Shown piece after piece: positions 7,328-20,167 of a stretch of DNA of 61,213 nucleotides. Origin of the DNA: Pontibacillus marinus BH030004 = DSM 16465. Lineage in GTDB: Bacteria > Bacillota > Bacilli > Bacillales > BH030062. The notes beneath the pieces are model-generated. The model did no database searches. It saw only the letters and a list, made by a program, of their open reading frames with translations, and was not told where the DNA came from. Every line of letters begins with the position of its first letter. Position 1 is the first letter of the stretch. The stretch is from positions 1-61,213 of the forward strand of contig NZ_AULJ01000036.1 in the NCBI RefSeq assembly GCF_000425225.1, read 5' to 3'. The position numbers were made by a program, and so were the translations under genes.

Positions 7328-7598
7328 CAAAAGCGTAAGCGCCCGTTTAGCGACGGATGGACTGGACTGAACCGCAGGGCGATAAAGGAAACACGAAGAG
7401 CCTTTAGGCGCTTCGATGTTGACTTATCGCACGGAGTAATAAAGGGATAAGGATGATCGGCTAAGTTCGTCACATCCTGTGACTACGCCGATCTGACCCA
7501 CGTCGTGTGGGCCCAATTTCGTCACGTCCTGTGACAACGTCGATCTGACCCACATCATGTGGGCCCAAGTCCATACGTCGCTGGGCGCTGGAGCTAGA
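7328..7598. repeat. Structured intergenic repeat with terminal inverted repeats
   Basis: The left end GCGCCCGTTTAGCGACGG with ATGGAC (7339-7362) pairs with GTCCATACGTCGCTGGGCGC (7569-7588), apart from a short bulge. Inside is a second nested pair: GCGATAA (7379-7385) with TTATCGC (7424-7430), and CGAAG (7394-7398) with CTTCG (7411-7415). The ends AAAAGCGTAAG and GGAGCTAGA recur elsewhere in the window. From memory, similar elements with this GCGATAAAGGA core are scattered through Bacillaceae intergenic regions. It lies between truA and the rplM promoter and contains no credible gene. Confidence 0.65.
7466..7569. repeat. Two tandem 52-bp units inside the structured repeat
   Basis: Units 7466-7517 and 7518-7569 both read TTCGTCAC-TCCTGTGAC, then CG-CGATCTGACCCAC and TGTGGGCCCAA, with about six differences. 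Each unit contains two small palindromes, GTCAC/GTGAC and CCCAC/GTGGG. Confidence 0.85.
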
Positions 7599-7644
7599 TG
7601 ATGCTGCTACTAAAATTTCAGGATCCGTAGAATATACCAATAAT

Positions 7645-8400
7645 CTACCCCTGACCTTTATAATCCACTTTCCATAAAAACAACCCTTGAGCAGGAGCTG
7701 TGACGCCTGCTTTTGTTCGTTCTTTAGCTTCCATGATCACTGGTATATCTTCAGGTTCACGACGCCCTCTCCCAACTTGAATCAGAGTCCCTACTAAAAT
7801 CCTTACCATATTGTAGAGAAATCCATCTCCACGAAAAATAAACAGAAGCTCGTCACCTTGTATTTCACAGGTCGCCTCATATACTGTTCGTACACGTTCT
7901 CCACGTACTCTCGTTTTAGTTGAACTAAAAGACGTGAAATCATGAGTACCCTCAATATACTTACATGCTTCTTTTATTTTACCGATATTTAGATCATAGG
8001 GAACATGGTAGGTAACATTACGTCTAAAAACATCTTTATCTTTAGTGTTAAGCACACGGTATCGATATTCTTTTTGAGAAGTATCATATCTAGCATGAAA
8101 ATCCATAGAAACCTTATGCACTTCTACAATTTGGATGTCAGACGGTAAAAGGGTTTGTAATCCTTTCTTCCAATTGTACTCAGGGATATACAAATCTGAA
8201 TCAAAGTGAAAGACCTGACCATATGCATGGACTCCAGCATCAGTGCGGCCCGAAGCAATAATTTTCATTGGCTTTCCTTTATGCATTTTTGTTAAGGCTT
8301 TTTCAATTTTTTCTTGGATCGTACGGTTTGAATTGGATTGGATTTGAAAGCCCGAATAGTTTGTGCCATCGTATTGAACAACACAACACACACGCTCCAT
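7645..8400 (-). CDS. truA: tRNA pseudouridine(38-40) synthase TruA
   Basis: 251 aa from ATG 8400 (MERVCCVVQYDGTNYSG). AGAGGTG is 8 nt upstream, so the twelve extra codons of the open frame are not used. TruA isomerises uridines 38, 39 and 40 in the anticodon stem-loop of many tRNAs. The catalytic Asp is residue 54 in SGRTDAGVHA. It is the last gene after ecfT (13-nt gap), as in B. subtilis. No terminator is seen before the repeat at 7598. Confidence 0.96.
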   Translation of the reverse strand: MERVCCVVQYDGTNYSGFQIQSNSNRTIQEKIEKALTKMHKGKPMKIIASGRTDAGVHAYGQVFHFDSDLYIPEYNWKKGLQTLLPSDIQIVEVHKVSMDFHARYDTSQKEYRYRVLNTKDKDVFRRNVTYHVPYDLNIGKIKEACKYIEGTHDFTSFSSTKTRVRGERVRTVYEATCEIQGDELLFIFRGDGFLYNMVRILVGTLIQVGRGRREPEDIPVIMEAKERTKAGVTAPAQGLFLWKVDYKGQG

Positions 8401-8413
8401 AAGCGTCACACCT

Positions 8414-9214
8414 CTACGTTCGTAAAATAAAGACACCGACCATTACAACGACAAATAAAACTAGGGCAGCGATATCTTCTTTGGTGAGAGTAAGTTCTCT
8501 CAATTTTGTGCGCCCTTCTCCACCTTGATAGCCTCTTGCTTCCATAGCCATAGCAAGGTCCTCAGCACGCTTAAATGCGCTGACGAATAATGGTACTAGT
8601 AATGGAACAATCGCCTTCACACGCTCTTTAATTGGGCCGCTACGAAAGTCCACACCTCTTGATGCCTGTGCCTTCGAAATCTTCTCTGTTTCCTGCATAA
8701 GTGTCGGGATAAATCGTAAAGAAATAGACATCATTAAAGCAAGTTCATGAACAGGGAATTTTACCTTTTTCAAAGGGTGAAACATACTTTCGATCGCATC
8801 AGTTATCGAAATGGGTGTCGTTGTTAGAGTCAGTAAGGATGTTAATAGAATTAACAGGAAGAAGCGTAAGGAGATTTTAACTCCTTGTTCAATTGCTTCC
8901 TCATAAACAGGGAATGAGAATATCTCAAATAGAACGTCTCCCTGCCTTGTAAAAAACACATGCAATAAAAAGGTAAATAGAATTAAAAACCAGACTGGCT
9001 TTAGCCCTTTTAAGATAAATGATAGCGGTATTCTCGTGATAGCTACGCTCACAAATGCGAAAAGCGTTAACAAGCCATAACTTCCAAAAGAGTTTGCGAA
9101 AAAGACAACAATAACAAAGAAGAAGATGATCGTCATTTTCATCCGTGGATCCATTCTATGAACGAGTGATTGCCCAGGTACATATTGTCCGATAATCATA
9201 GAATCATTCATCAT
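8414..9214 (-). CDS. ecfT: ECF transporter transmembrane subunit EcfT
   Basis: 266 aa with about five to six membrane segments. The cytoplasmic coupling helices carry the short Ala-Arg-Gly motifs typical of EcfT (ASRGVDF near residue 185 and MEARGYQGG near 225), which transmit ATP hydrolysis from the EcfA pair. It is the shared scaffold used by different vitamin-binding S-components. ATG 9214 is behind AAGGGGGG and overlaps the end of ecfA2 by 11 nt, so translation is coupled. No S-component is encoded here, as expected for a group II ECF system. Confidence 0.95.
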   Translation of the reverse strand: MMNDSMIIGQYVPGQSLVHRMDPRMKMTIIFFFVIVVFFANSFGSYGLLTLFAFVSVAITRIPLSFILKGLKPVWFLILFTFLLHVFFTRQGDVLFEIFSFPVYEEAIEQGVKISLRFFLLILLTSLLTLTTTPISITDAIESMFHPLKKVKFPVHELALMMSISLRFIPTLMQETEKISKAQASRGVDFRSGPIKERVKAIVPLLVPLFVSAFKRAEDLAMAMEARGYQGGEGRTKLRELTLTKEDIAALVLFVVVMVGVFILRT

Positions 9215-10076
9215 GATGTCCCCCCTTCAGTTTGTTCTTTAATTGTTCAGCAAACTGAGACAGGGGTTGGTTGGTGTATTGCATGGAAGTATCAAATTTC
9301 TGTTCAAATTTTGTTATAAACTCGATGATTTCAGGTACATCTAACCCAACATCATTCAAAGCTTCTTTTTGATGAAAAACTTCGAGTGGTTCACCTTCCA
9401 TATAGAGTTGTCCTTGGTCCATAACCAGGACATAATCAGCATAGGCGAGAGCATCCTCCATACTATGCGTAACCAACACGGTGGTAAGCTGCTGGTCTCG
9501 ATGAAGTTGATAGAACATGTCCATCATTTCTCTTTGTCCTCTAGGGTCAAGCCCTGCAGTGGGCTCATCGAGTACTAGAACACTTGGTTCCATCGCTAAA
9601 ACGCCTGCTATTGCGACTCGGCGCATCTGACCTCCACTTAAATCAAATGGAGAACGCTCTAGCATATCTGATGATAACCCTACAGAATCAATGGTACGCT
9701 CCACTCGATCATCAATTTCGTCTTTCTCCACACCAAAATTGGTTGGTCCAAAAGCAATATCTTTATAGACAGTTTCTTCAAAGAGTTGGTGCTCTGGATA
9801 TTGAAATACTACGCCAACTTGTTCACGTAAAGATTTTAACTGTTTATTCTTTTCATCAGCCTGAATCTTATAGTCTCCAATTTCCACTTCTCCGTGTGTA
9901 GGTGCTAATAATCCATTTAAGTGTTGAAGTAATGTTGACTTTCCAGAACCAGTGTGACCAATAACTGCAACAAATGATCCTGATGGTATTGTAAATGAAA
10001 GGTCTTGCAAGGCTTTGTATTCAAAAGGGGTTTTGGGTTGATAGATATAACTTACGTTTTTAAATGATATTTGCAT
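9204..10076 (-). CDS. ecfA2: ECF transporter ATPase EcfA2
   Basis: 290 aa ABC ATPase. Walker [10 protein letters not shown] at 40-48, Q-loop in [11 protein letters not shown] near 89-99, signature LSGGQ at 146-150, Walker B VLVLDE at 166-171 and the switch His in VTHSMEDA. Pairs with EcfA1 to power uptake of vitamins and possibly other micronutrients. It begins inside the end of ecfA1 (25-nt overlap) and its end overlaps ecfT. Confidence 0.96.
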   Translation of the reverse strand: MQISFKNVSYIYQPKTPFEYKALQDLSFTIPSGSFVAVIGHTGSGKSTLLQHLNGLLAPTHGEVEIGDYKIQADEKNKQLKSLREQVGVVFQYPEHQLFEETVYKDIAFGPTNFGVEKDEIDDRVERTIDSVGLSSDMLERSPFDLSGGQMRRVAIAGVLAMEPSVLVLDEPTAGLDPRGQREMMDMFYQLHRDQQLTTVLVTHSMEDALAYADYVLVMDQGQLYMEGEPLEVFHQKEALNDVGLDVPEIIEFITKFEQKFDTSMQYTNQPLSQFAEQLKNKLKGGHHDE

Positions 10077-10891
10077 AGTGCATCCAACATTTCTTCATGA
10101 TTTATGGGTTCCATTTCTAAATCCAATCCCATATCCTTTAATTCATGTGCGAGCTTGGTGACAAATGGAGCATCAAGCCCAATGTCTGTCAGCTCTGCTT
10201 GCTTAGCAAAAATTTCTCGTGGCGTCCCCTCATGCCATACTTCACCTTTATTCATTACAATGACTCGATCTGCCATAGCAACCTCATTCAAATCGTGTGT
10301 AATTGTGATAATAGACACATCACGTTCACGACGTAGATGATTGACTGTATTCATAATTTCCCGTCTACCTTTTGGATCAAGCATGGCTGTCGCTTCATCG
10401 AATATGATTAGTTCAGGTGACACAGCCAACACACTAGCAATGGCAACTCTTTGTTTCTGTCCTCCTGATAATCGATGTGGTTCTTGATTTTCATAAGAAG
10501 ACATTCCTACTGTTTCTAAACTTTGTTGAATTCGTTTAATCATTTCTTCTCGTGGTACACCATGGTTTTCAAGACCGAATGCAACATCATCTTTTACAGT
10601 GGTTCCAACAAATTGATTATCAGGGTTTTGAAATACCATACCGACTTTCTTACGGATTTCCCAGATCGTTTCCTCAGCTAGCTCTTCTCCGTCAACGACT
10701 ACACTACCATGCTGGGGGAATAATAATCCGTTCATTAATTTAGCCATAGTTGATTTCCCGGATCCATTGTGTCCGATAATGGCCACCCATTCATTTGGTT
10801 TGACGTTTAGCGTAACGTTTTGCAATACCCATGGGTAGTCCTCTCTATACTGGAACGATACGTTGTTAAACGTTAAAAAACTACGTTCCAT
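10052..10891 (-). CDS. ecfA1: ECF transporter ATPase EcfA1
   Basis: 279 aa ABC ATPase. Walker [10 protein letters not shown] (40-48), signature LSGGQ (141-145) and Walker [13 protein letters not shown] (161-172); the [10 protein letters not shown] form is diagnostic of EcfA1 rather than EcfA2. Start ATG 10891 has GAGGAGAGGAGGG just upstream. It is the first of the ecfA1-ecfA2-ecfT-truA group. The 143 nt from rplQ contain the rplQ terminator and no strong promoter that I can identify, so some readthrough from the alpha operon is possible. Confidence 0.96.
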   Translation of the reverse strand: MERSFLTFNNVSFQYREDYPWVLQNVTLNVKPNEWVAIIGHNGSGKSTMAKLMNGLLFPQHGSVVVDGEELAEETIWEIRKKVGMVFQNPDNQFVGTTVKDDVAFGLENHGVPREEMIKRIQQSLETVGMSSYENQEPHRLSGGQKQRVAIASVLAVSPELIIFDEATAMLDPKGRREIMNTVNHLRRERDVSIITITHDLNEVAMADRVIVMNKGEVWHEGTPREIFAKQAELTDIGLDAPFVTKLAHELKDMGLDLEMEPINHEEMLDALCKYHLKT

Positions 10892-10974
10892 TTTCCCCCT
10901 CCTCTCCTCAACTCATACTTTATTTCCCTGGGAATATTGTCGAAAATTCTACTGAAATTTCATTTTACATAAAT

Positions 10975-11024
10975 AAAAAAAGGGCTGGGATTAACCTCAA
11001 AAGAGATTCTGTCCTGCCCTTTTT
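10975..11024 (-). terminator. Terminator after rplQ
   Basis: On the minus strand AAAAGGGC pairs with GCCCTTTTT, with an inner GGA/TCC extension and a long interrupted loop, followed by a T-run. It lies about 10 nt after the rplQ stop and closes the ribosomal-protein superoperon. Confidence 0.75.
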
Positions 11025-11034
11025 CGAACTAGAA

Positions 11035-11394
11035 TTATACAAGTTCAATAATCGCTGTTTTCGCACCGTCACCTTTACGAGGACCAACTTTAAGGATACG
11101 AGTGTAACCACCTTGACGGTCTTCATAACGCGTAGCGATGTCTGAGAATAGCTTTTGAAGAGCGGTTTCTTCGCTATCTTCATCTGCTTGCGCTTTGTAT
11201 AGGAATGATTCAGCTTGGCGACGAGCGTGAAGATCTCCGCGCTTACCAAGTGTAATCATTTTTTCAACAACAGAACGAAGCTCTTTTGCCTTTGCTTCAG
11301 TTGTTTCAATACGCTCATGAATAATAAGGTCTGTTGCTAAATTACGTAGTAATGCCATACGTACGTCAGTTGTACGACCTAACTTTCTAGCCAT
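11035..11394 (-). CDS. rplQ: 50S ribosomal protein L17
   Basis: 119 aa, normal Bacillus length, beginning [20 protein letters not shown]17 lies near the peptide exit tunnel. ATG 11394 is behind AAAGGAGGG. It follows rpoA by 49 nt and is the last gene of the alpha operon, directly before the terminator. Confidence 0.97.
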   Translation of the reverse strand: MARKLGRTTDVRMALLRNLATDLIIHERIETTEAKAKELRSVVEKMITLGKRGDLHARRQAESFLYKAQADEDSEETALQKLFSDIATRYEDRQGGYTRILKVGPRKGDGAKTAIIELV

Positions 11395-11443
11395 ATCAGT
11401 TCCCTCCTTTGCTGAGAAACTCTTCTATCAAACGACTCTATCG

Positions 11444-12388
11444 TTAGTCGTCTTTACGTAAGCCTAAGCCAAGATCGTTGAGCTTGTGCTTAACTTCCTC
11501 AAGGGATTTACGGCCAAGGTTACGAACTTTCATCATGTCTTCTTCAGACTTTTGAGCAAGTTCCTGAACCGTGTTGATACCAGCACGCTTGAGGCAGTTG
11601 TAAGAACGAACAGATAGGTCAAGTTCTTCGATCGTCATTTCTAGGACTTTTTCTTTTTGGTCTTCTTCTTTCTCAACCATGATTTCAGCATTTTGTGCTT
11701 CATCAGTAAGTCCAACGAAAATGTTTAAGTGTTCCATATAGATTTTAGCACCTAATGAAACGGCTTCTTCTGGTCGAATGCTTCCGTCAGTCCATACGTC
11801 TAACGTTAGCTTATCAAAATTTGTCACCTGGCCTACGCGAGTGTTCTCCACTTGGTAGGTTACACGTGAAATTGGTGTGAAGATGGAATCAACTGGGATG
11901 ACGCCAATTGGTTGTTCATCGTGTTTGTTTGCTTCTGCTGGACGATACCCTCGACCTTTCTCTGCCGTAATTTTCATACGTAGAGTAGCATTCGATTGTA
12001 ACGTTGCAATGTGGATCTCAGGGTTTAAAATCTCGACATCACTGTCATGCGTAATATCTGCAGCCGTAACAGTTCCTTCTCCCTGTACATCAACTTCTAG
12101 AGTTTTAGACTCTTCGGAATAAATCTTCAGAGCTAACTTCTTTAAATTCAAAATGATGGTTGTTACATCTTCCACCACGCCATCGATCGTGGAGAATTCG
12201 TGTAGCGCTCCATCCATTTGCACGGAAGTTACAGCAGCGCCAGGAAGTGAGGATAGTAGGATACGACGCAAGGAGTTCCCAAGTGTTGTACCATACCCAC
12301 GTTCAAGCGGTTCGACGACCAACTTTCCAAATGTTGCATCATCGCTGATCTCAACCGTTTCAATTTTTGGCTTTTCAATTTCGATCAT
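11444..12388 (-). CDS. rpoA: RNA polymerase alpha subunit
   Basis: 314 aa. The N-terminal domain (about 1-228) dimerises and carries beta and beta-prime; [18 protein letters not shown] near 37-54 is the conserved assembly segment. After an acidic linker (EKEEDQKEK) the C-terminal domain (about 245-314) holds the helix-hairpin-helix that contacts UP elements and activators. The start has AAGGAGGGG upstream. The 180 nt to rpsK contain an apparent SigA promoter and a strong leader hairpin, so rpoA can be expressed apart from the upstream ribosomal genes. Confidence 0.98.
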   Translation of the reverse strand: MIEIEKPKIETVEISDDATFGKLVVEPLERGYGTTLGNSLRRILLSSLPGAAVTSVQMDGALHEFSTIDGVVEDVTTIILNLKKLALKIYSEESKTLEVDVQGEGTVTAADITHDSDVEILNPEIHIATLQSNATLRMKITAEKGRGYRPAEANKHDEQPIGVIPVDSIFTPISRVTYQVENTRVGQVTNFDKLTLDVWTDGSIRPEEAVSLGAKIYMEHLNIFVGLTDEAQNAEIMVEKEEDQKEKVLEMTIEELDLSVRSYNCLKRAGINTVQELAQKSEEDMMKVRNLGRKSLEEVKHKLNDLGLGLRKDD

Positions 12389-12420
12389 TAAATAACCCCT
12401 CCTTCAAAACGTCGAAACCC

Positions 12421-12442
12421 CGGTTAGACTATTGTCTAACCG
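12421..12442 (-). promoter_or_regulatory. Stem-loop in the rpoA leader
   Basis: A perfect 9-bp stem CGGTTAGAC/GTCTAACCG with a 4-nt loop, about 33 nt before the rpoA start codon. No T-run follows, so it is not an intrinsic terminator; an RNA stabiliser or a protein-binding site is possible. Confidence 0.6.
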
Positions 12443-12523
12443 AAATTCCTCAGGTAGGCAGTCCCCGTTTATGCATATTTGACTATACATATAAATTTGT
12501 GTTTATGCGATGCTGTTTTAGCT

Positions 12524-12552
12524 ATCATAACCCATTATAGACAGGGTGACAA
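12524..12552 (-). promoter_or_regulatory. Internal SigA promoter before rpoA
   Basis: TTGTCA (12547-12552) and TATGAT (12524-12529) on the minus strand, 17 nt apart, beginning just after the rpsK stop. The predicted leader is about 130 nt. Confidence 0.6.
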
Positions 12553-12568
12553 ATTCTATACAGGTAAA

Positions 12569-12958
<390 letters not shown>

Positions 12959-12981
12959 AGGATTCGCTTACCTCCTTTACT

Positions 12982-13347
12982 TTACTTTTTCTTGTTAGCG
13001 ATTGTACGACGAGGTCCTTTACGCGTACGAGAGTTGTTCTTCGTCTTTTGACCGCGTAGTGGAAGGCCACGACGGTGACGGACTCCACGATAAGAACCAA
13101 TTTCGATTAAACGTTTAATGTCTAGAGAGTTTTCACGACGAAGGTCACCTTCTACAGTGAAGTTCTCTAATTCTTTACGGATCTTAGCTAATTCGTCCTC
13201 AGTAAGATCGCGAACGCGTGTGTTCTCATCTACACCAGCACCAGCTAAAACCTGTTGAGCTGTTGTGTGACCAACACCGTATACATAGGTTAATGAGATA
13301 ACTACACGTTTGTCACGTGGAATATCAATACCAGCAATACGTGCCAT
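12982..13347 (-). CDS. rpsM: 30S ribosomal protein S13
   Basis: 121 aa, starting [19 protein letters not shown] and ending in the basic tail [10 protein letters not shown]13 is in the head of the small subunit, bridges to the large subunit and touches the P-site tRNA. AAGGAGG lies upstream. It follows rpmJ after 23 nt. Confidence 0.97.
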   Translation of the reverse strand: MARIAGIDIPRDKRVVISLTYVYGVGHTTAQQVLAGAGVDENTRVRDLTEDELAKIRKELENFTVEGDLRRENSLDIKRLIEIGSYRGVRHRRGLPLRGQKTKNNSRTRKGPRRTIANKKK

Positions 13348-13370
13348 TCAGCAGTGCACCTCCTTCAGAA

Positions 13371-13711
<341 letters not shown>

Positions 13712-13734
<23 letters not shown>

Positions 13735-14050
13735 CGAGTTGATCTCCCTTCTCTAAAGCAGTCACTTCTTCATTCACAAATTTTGATAAGGCAAAGCGTA
13801 GTTTGCCATTCGTTACGCGACCAGTTTCTAGAAGGCTATTTTGGACTTCTGGAGAGACGAAGTCTGAGAATTCAATGTGATGAACGTTCTTTTTCTTTGG
13901 ACGATCATACTTTCGTTTCTCCCCGTCTGCAAGCAGCACAAAACGATCATCAACGATCCCGATGATAATCATATACTGTTCTACTTCACGTCCTTGCAAG
14001 ACACGAACAACTTGACCTATTCGTGGACTCGACTCTGCTTCGTTCAACAA
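13712..14050 (-). CDS. KOW-domain, L14e-like putative RNA-binding protein
   Basis: 112 aa. The first 60 residues ([20 protein letters not shown] and [17 protein letters not shown]) resemble the KOW/SH3-like fold of archaeal ribosomal protein L14e. The C-terminal half is acidic and helical. A protein of this type lies between map and infA in many Bacillaceae; its exact role is unknown and I give no gene name. The start is TTG 14050 (a second TTG follows) behind AAGGTGA. It overlaps infA by 23 nt and follows map by 13 nt. Confidence 0.8.
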
Positions 14051-14063
14051 CGATCACCTTCAC

Positions 14064-14809
14064 TTAGGCTTTAGTTAAAATCTCAAAACCTTCTTCTGTT
14101 ATAGCAATAGTATGCTCGAAGTGGGCACACATTTTGCCATCTTCCGTTACAACCGTCCAATTGTCAGCAAGCGTACGAACATATCGCTCACCTGCGTTAA
14201 CCATTGGTTCTACGGCTAAAACCATTCCAGGTTTCAAACGTGGTCCTTTATTAGGTGGCCCAAAGTGAGGGATTTGAGGATCTTCGTGAAGCTCCTGCCC
14301 TACTCCATGACCTACATATTCTCGAACAATCGAGAATCCTTTTGGTTCCACAAATGTTTGAATCGCATGAGATATATTTGAAAGGCGTTCGCCTGGTTTT
14401 GCCTCATTTAAACCTTTGAATAAGGATTCTTCAGTTACATCAAGCAACTCCTGGGTCGCCTCATCAATCTCGCCTACTGGATAAGTCCAAGCGGAATCTC
14501 CATGATAGCCTTTATATTTAGCGCCAATATCGATTGAAATAATGTCGCCTTCATTAAGTTTGCGTTCACCCGGGATTCCATGTACCAGCTCTTCATTGAC
14601 TGAGACACAAATACTACCACGGAACCCATTATAACCTTTAAAAGAAGGAATTGCATCCATACTATGAATGAAGTTTTCTGCCACTTCATCCAACTCCTTG
14701 GTTGTAATACCAGGTTGTATATGCTTTTTCAATTCCTGGTGCGTCAGAGCGACGATTTTACCGGCATGACGCATGATTTCAATTTCGCGTGGTGTTTTGG
14801 TAATGATCA

Positions 14810-14810
<1 letters not shown>
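14064..14810 (-). CDS. map: Methionine aminopeptidase, type I
   Basis: 248 aa, pita-bread fold. The metal ligands of the family are recognisable: Asp in [18 protein letters not shown], His in [15 protein letters not shown], Glu in MVLAVEPMV and Glu in [11 protein letters not shown]. It removes the initiator methionine from nascent proteins with a small second residue. The start overlaps the adk stop by one base (TAATG), so the two are translationally coupled, as in the B. subtilis spc operon. Confidence 0.97.
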
Positions 14811-15490
<680 letters not shown>

Positions 15491-15506
15491 CTATTAAAAC
15501 AAACCT

Positions 15507-16799
15507 TTATTTAATGAAGCCTTTATAGTGACGCTTCACTAATTGGCTTTCTAATTGTTTCATCGTTTCTAGTGCAACACCAACTACGATGAGTAGACTC
15601 GTTCCTCCGATACGAACACTTTGTGGGATATCAGCTAGAGAGCCTAAAATGATCGGTAAAGCAGCAATAAGTGCTAAGAAGATCGCCCCAACAAATGTTA
15701 GTCGGTATAGAACACGAGTTAAATACGTTTCCGTGTTTTGACCTGGACGGATACCAGGAATATATCCACCTTGTTTCTTCAAGTTCTCGGCCATTTGCTC
15801 CGGGTTAACTTGAACGAAGGTGTAGAAATACGTGAATGCAATGATTAATGCAACATAGATAATCATACCAGGCCAGTTTTCATAGTTGAAAATGTACTGG
15901 ACTGTATCAGCGATTTTACTACCTTCAAAGAATCCAGCCACTGTACGTGGTGCAATAATGAAGGAAATCGCGAAGATTACAGGAATAACTCCTGCCGCAT
16001 TTACTTTAATCGGTAAGTGCGTTGAATGTCCACCAACTGGTGTGCGGTTAACCAATCTCTTAGCATACTGGATTGGAATCTTACGCAACGCCTGTTGGAT
16101 GAAGATTACACCGACTACGATTAAAACAGTAGCTAATGCAATCAATGCAATAATTACGAGATTTATGAATAATTGTTCGCCAGCCCCATTAATATACTTC
16201 TCATAGAGTTGGTTAACTGCTGTTGGAATACCAGCAACAATACCTGCAAAGATCAGGATTGAAATACCGTTACCAACACCATGTGCTGTGATTTGTTCAC
16301 CTAGCCACATTAAGAATGCTGTTCCACTCGTTAAAACAATTGCAATGACAGCAAATTTCATTGCGCCAGGGTTAGCAATTAGTTGCCCACCAGACATAGC
16401 GTTAAACCCGATTGACATTCCAATTGCTTGGATGAATGCAAGAGCAACTGTACCATAGCGGGTGAACTGAGCTAGTTTACGACGTCCTACTTCACCTTGC
16501 TTTTTCCACTCTGTAAACTTTGGCACAACATCCATCTGCAATAACTGCATGATGATGGAAGCTGTGATGTAAGGCATGATTCCCATCGCGAAGATCGAGA
16601 ATTGCTTCAATGCCCCACCACCAAAAGTATTCAAGAAACCGAAAACGTTATTTTCATTCATAAAGTTAATGGCATCTTTATCAGTGAACGGAACAGGGAT
16701 AAATGTTCCGAGGCGAAAAATGACTAATGTCATAAGAGTGAATAGGATTTTGCTTCGTATATCACTCACGCGCATAAAATTGGAGATTGTCCGGAACAT
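15507..16799 (-). CDS. secY: Protein translocase subunit SecY
   Basis: 430 aa, ten predicted membrane helices, forming the protein-conducting channel with SecE (encoded at 43001) and SecG. Signature segments are visible: a plug-region GGGALKQFSIFAMGIMPYI near 60-78 and the cytoplasmic loop RTPVGGHSTHLPIKVNAAG near 250. The start codon overlaps the rplO stop by one base. Confidence 0.98.
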   Translation of the reverse strand: MFRTISNFMRVSDIRSKILFTLMTLVIFRLGTFIPVPFTDKDAINFMNENNVFGFLNTFGGGALKQFSIFAMGIMPYITASIIMQLLQMDVVPKFTEWKKQGEVGRRKLAQFTRYGTVALAFIQAIGMSIGFNAMSGGQLIANPGAMKFAVIAIVLTSGTAFLMWLGEQITAHGVGNGISILIFAGIVAGIPTAVNQLYEKYINGAGEQLFINLVIIALIALATVLIVVGVIFIQQALRKIPIQYAKRLVNRTPVGGHSTHLPIKVNAAGVIPVIFAISFIIAPRTVAGFFEGSKIADTVQYIFNYENWPGMIIYVALIIAFTYFYTFVQVNPEQMAENLKKQGGYIPGIRPGQNTETYLTRVLYRLTFVGAIFLALIAALPIILGSLADIPQSVRIGGTSLLIVVGVALETMKQLESQLVKRHYKGFIK

Positions 16800-17239
16800 T
16801 AAATCACCTCTGTTTGACCGCCCGCTGCTTCAATCGCTTCTTTCGCGGAAGCAGAGAACTTTTGAGCTTTTACAGTTAGTTTCTTCTCAACGTTACCTTT
16901 TCCAAGGATCTTAACACCTGATTTAAGTTTGCTAACCACACCTGTTTCAAGTAAAAGCTCAGGAGTGACTTCTGTGCCATCTTCAAAACGATTTAACGCG
17001 TCAAGGTTAACGATGGCAAATTCTTTACGATGAATATTTGTGAATCCACGCTTCGGAAGGCGTTGGAATAGAGGCATTTGACCTCCTTCAAATCCTGGAC
17101 GTACGCCGCCGCCACTACGAGCCTTTTGACCTTTGTGACCACGACCAGACGTTTTTCCATTACCTGAAGACATTCCACGACCTACACGGTTACGTTCTTT
17201 ACGAGTACCTTCATTAGGCTTCAGTTCATGAAGTTTCAT
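16799..17239 (-). CDS. rplO: 50S ribosomal protein L15
   Basis: 146 aa, with the glycine- and arginine-rich N-terminus ([20 protein letters not shown]) that threads into 23S rRNA, and a globular C-terminal domain. Follows rpmD by 31 nt and shares one base with the secY start. Confidence 0.97.
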   Translation of the reverse strand: MKLHELKPNEGTRKERNRVGRGMSSGNGKTSGRGHKGQKARSGGGVRPGFEGGQMPLFQRLPKRGFTNIHRKEFAIVNLDALNRFEDGTEVTPELLLETGVVSKLKSGVKILGKGNVEKKLTVKAQKFSASAKEAIEAAGGQTEVI

Positions 17240-17270
17240 TGGAGCACCTCCTCTTTACGCTATTCGTCTA

Positions 17271-17453
17271 TTAAGCTTCTTTTACCGTTACTAAGTGGGA
17301 TACTTTTTCAGCCATTCCTCGGATGGCAGGAGTATCGTCATGAACAACGGTTTGGCGAATTTTATTAAGACCTAAAGCCTTCACTGTTGAACGCTGATCT
17401 TCTTTTCGGCCAATTACACTGCGCGTGAGGGTAATTTCTAATTTTTTAGACAT
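17271..17453 (-). CDS. rpmD: 50S ribosomal protein L30
   Basis: 60 aa, the bacterial short form ([20 protein letters not shown]), sitting 13 nt after rpsE with GGAGGG upstream. Confidence 0.97.
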   Translation of the reverse strand: MSKKLEITLTRSVIGRKEDQRSTVKALGLNKIRQTVVHDDTPAIRGMAEKVSHLVTVKEA

Positions 17454-17466
17454 GTGATTTCCCTCC

Positions 17467-18356
<890 letters not shown>

Positions 18357-18391
18357 CTAGGTCACTCCTTTCTGTTCCCTACGAGCGGTTA

Positions 18392-18928
18392 TTATTTCGC
18401 AGTCTTACCTTCTTTACGACGCACATGTTCACCTTCGTAACGAATACCTTTACCTTTATAAGGTTCAGGTGGGCGAATGGCTCTGATATTAGCAGCAACC
18501 GCACCAACTAGCTCTTTATCGATACCTTTAACGGTGATTTTAGCTTGGGATGGTACCTCAATGTCGATACCTTCACGTTTTTCAACCTCAACAGGGTGAG
18601 AGTATCCAGCGTTTACGATAACTTTGTCACCTTGCTTTTGAGCGCGGTAACCTACACCTTGAATTTCAAGACTCTTTTCGAATCCTTTGGAAACTCCTTC
18701 AACCATGTTTCCGATAAGGCTTCGAGTGGTACCGTGTAATTCACGGTGTGCTTTTTTGTCAGATGGACGTTCTACCGTTAGAACGTTATCTTCGATTTTA
18801 ACTGTCATATCTGGGTGGATGTTACGAGTTAATTCACCTTTAGGTCCTTTAACTGTTACAGTCTCACCATCGATATTGATTTCAACACCTTCAGGGATTT
18901 CTAAAAGTTTTAATCCTACACGAGACAT
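18392..18928 (-). CDS. rplF: 50S ribosomal protein L6
   Basis: 178 aa with the two repeated alpha-beta domains of L6 and the C-terminal signature [20 protein letters not shown]. It lies near the sarcin-ricin loop at the factor-binding site. 29 nt after rpsH. Confidence 0.97.
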   Translation of the reverse strand: MSRVGLKLLEIPEGVEINIDGETVTVKGPKGELTRNIHPDMTVKIEDNVLTVERPSDKKAHRELHGTTRSLIGNMVEGVSKGFEKSLEIQGVGYRAQKQGDKVIVNAGYSHPVEVEKREGIDIEVPSQAKITVKGIDKELVGAVAANIRAIRPPEPYKGKGIRYEGEHVRRKEGKTAK

Positions 18929-18957
18929 TCTTTTGCACCTCCTGTCTTTCTATTCTA

Positions 18958-19356
18958 TTACCAGACGTAAGCTAGCACTTCGCCGCCGATAGCTTGTTGA
19001 CGTGCTTCTTTGTCTGTTAGTACACCATGAGAAGTAGAAACAACAGCTACTCCTAATCCGTTCAATACGCGTGGAAGCTCATCAGCTTTCGCATAAACAC
19101 GTAATCCAGGTTTAGAGATACGCTTCAAACCAGAGATTACACGCTCGTTGTTTGCACCGTACTTAAGGAAAATACGTAGGATACCTTGTTTGTCATCCTC
19201 AACGAATTCGTAATCGCGAACAAAACCTTCGCGCTTAAGAATGTCTGCTACTTCTTTTTTAAGCTTAGAAGCAGGTACTTCTAGCTTTTCGTGACGTACC
19301 ATGTTTGCATTACGAATACGAGTTAGCATATCTGCAATTGGATCTGTCATGACCAT
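18958..19356 (-). CDS. rpsH: 30S ribosomal protein S8
   Basis: 132 aa, beginning [20 protein letters not shown]; the second in-frame ATG (codon 3) is an equally good start. S8 is a primary 16S-binding protein and the spc-operon autoregulator in E. coli; the RNA target in this lineage is not obvious to me. C-terminal [13 protein letters not shown] motif present. Confidence 0.97.
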   Translation of the reverse strand: MVMTDPIADMLTRIRNANMVRHEKLEVPASKLKKEVADILKREGFVRDYEFVEDDKQGILRIFLKYGANNERVISGLKRISKPGLRVYAKADELPRVLNGLGVAVVSTSHGVLTDKEARQQAIGGEVLAYVW

Positions 19357-19385
19357 TTGTGTTTACCTCCTTCCCTATCCGGGGA

Positions 19386-19601
<216 letters not shown>

Positions 19602-20141
19602 TTATTTTTGGAAAGGCATACCGAATTGTGTTAATAATTCGCGTGCTTCTTCATCGTTGTTAGCTGTAGTTACTACCACGATATCCATACCGCGAATCTT
19701 ACTTACTTTATCGTAGTCGATTTCTGGGAAAATCAACTGTTCTTTAACTCCAAGTGTGTAGTTTCCACGGCCATCAAAGGCTTTGTTGGAAATACCACGG
19801 AAGTCACGAACACGTGGCAAGGAAACCGCAATAAGCTTCTGAAGGAATTCATACATGCGCTCACCACGAAGGGTTACTTTCGCACCGATTGGCATTCCTT
19901 CACGTAAACGGAAACCTGCAATTGATTTTCTTGCTTTTGTGATTAATGGTTTCTGACCAGAAATTAACTCAAGCTCTTCTACAGCATTATCTAACGCTTT
20001 AGCGTTTTGCACCGCGTCACCAACACCCATGTTGATGATGATTTTTTCAACTTTCGGTACTTCCATAACTGAATCATATTCAAATTTGTTCATCAAAGAT
20101 GGAACAACTTCTTCTTGATATTGTTTCTTAAGTTCGTTCAT
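19602..20141 (-). CDS. rplE: 50S ribosomal protein L5
   Basis: 179 aa from ATG 20141 ([17 protein letters not shown]); the open frame begins one TTG codon earlier, but AAAGGAGGG is best spaced for the ATG and the length matches B. subtilis. L5 binds 5S rRNA and contacts the P-site tRNA and S13. Confidence 0.97.
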   Translation of the reverse strand: MNELKKQYQEEVVPSLMNKFEYDSVMEVPKVEKIIINMGVGDAVQNAKALDNAVEELELISGQKPLITKARKSIAGFRLREGMPIGAKVTLRGERMYEFLQKLIAVSLPRVRDFRGISNKAFDGRGNYTLGVKEQLIFPEIDYDKVSKIRGMDIVVVTTANNDEEARELLTQFGMPFQK

Positions 20142-20167
20142 CAAGTAGCCCTCCTTTCGTCGCTAAT

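Noticed and set aside
7441-7570. CRISPR-like direct repeats
   Set aside because: Only two 52-bp units without spacers, inside a larger inverted-repeat element; no cas genes anywhere in the window.
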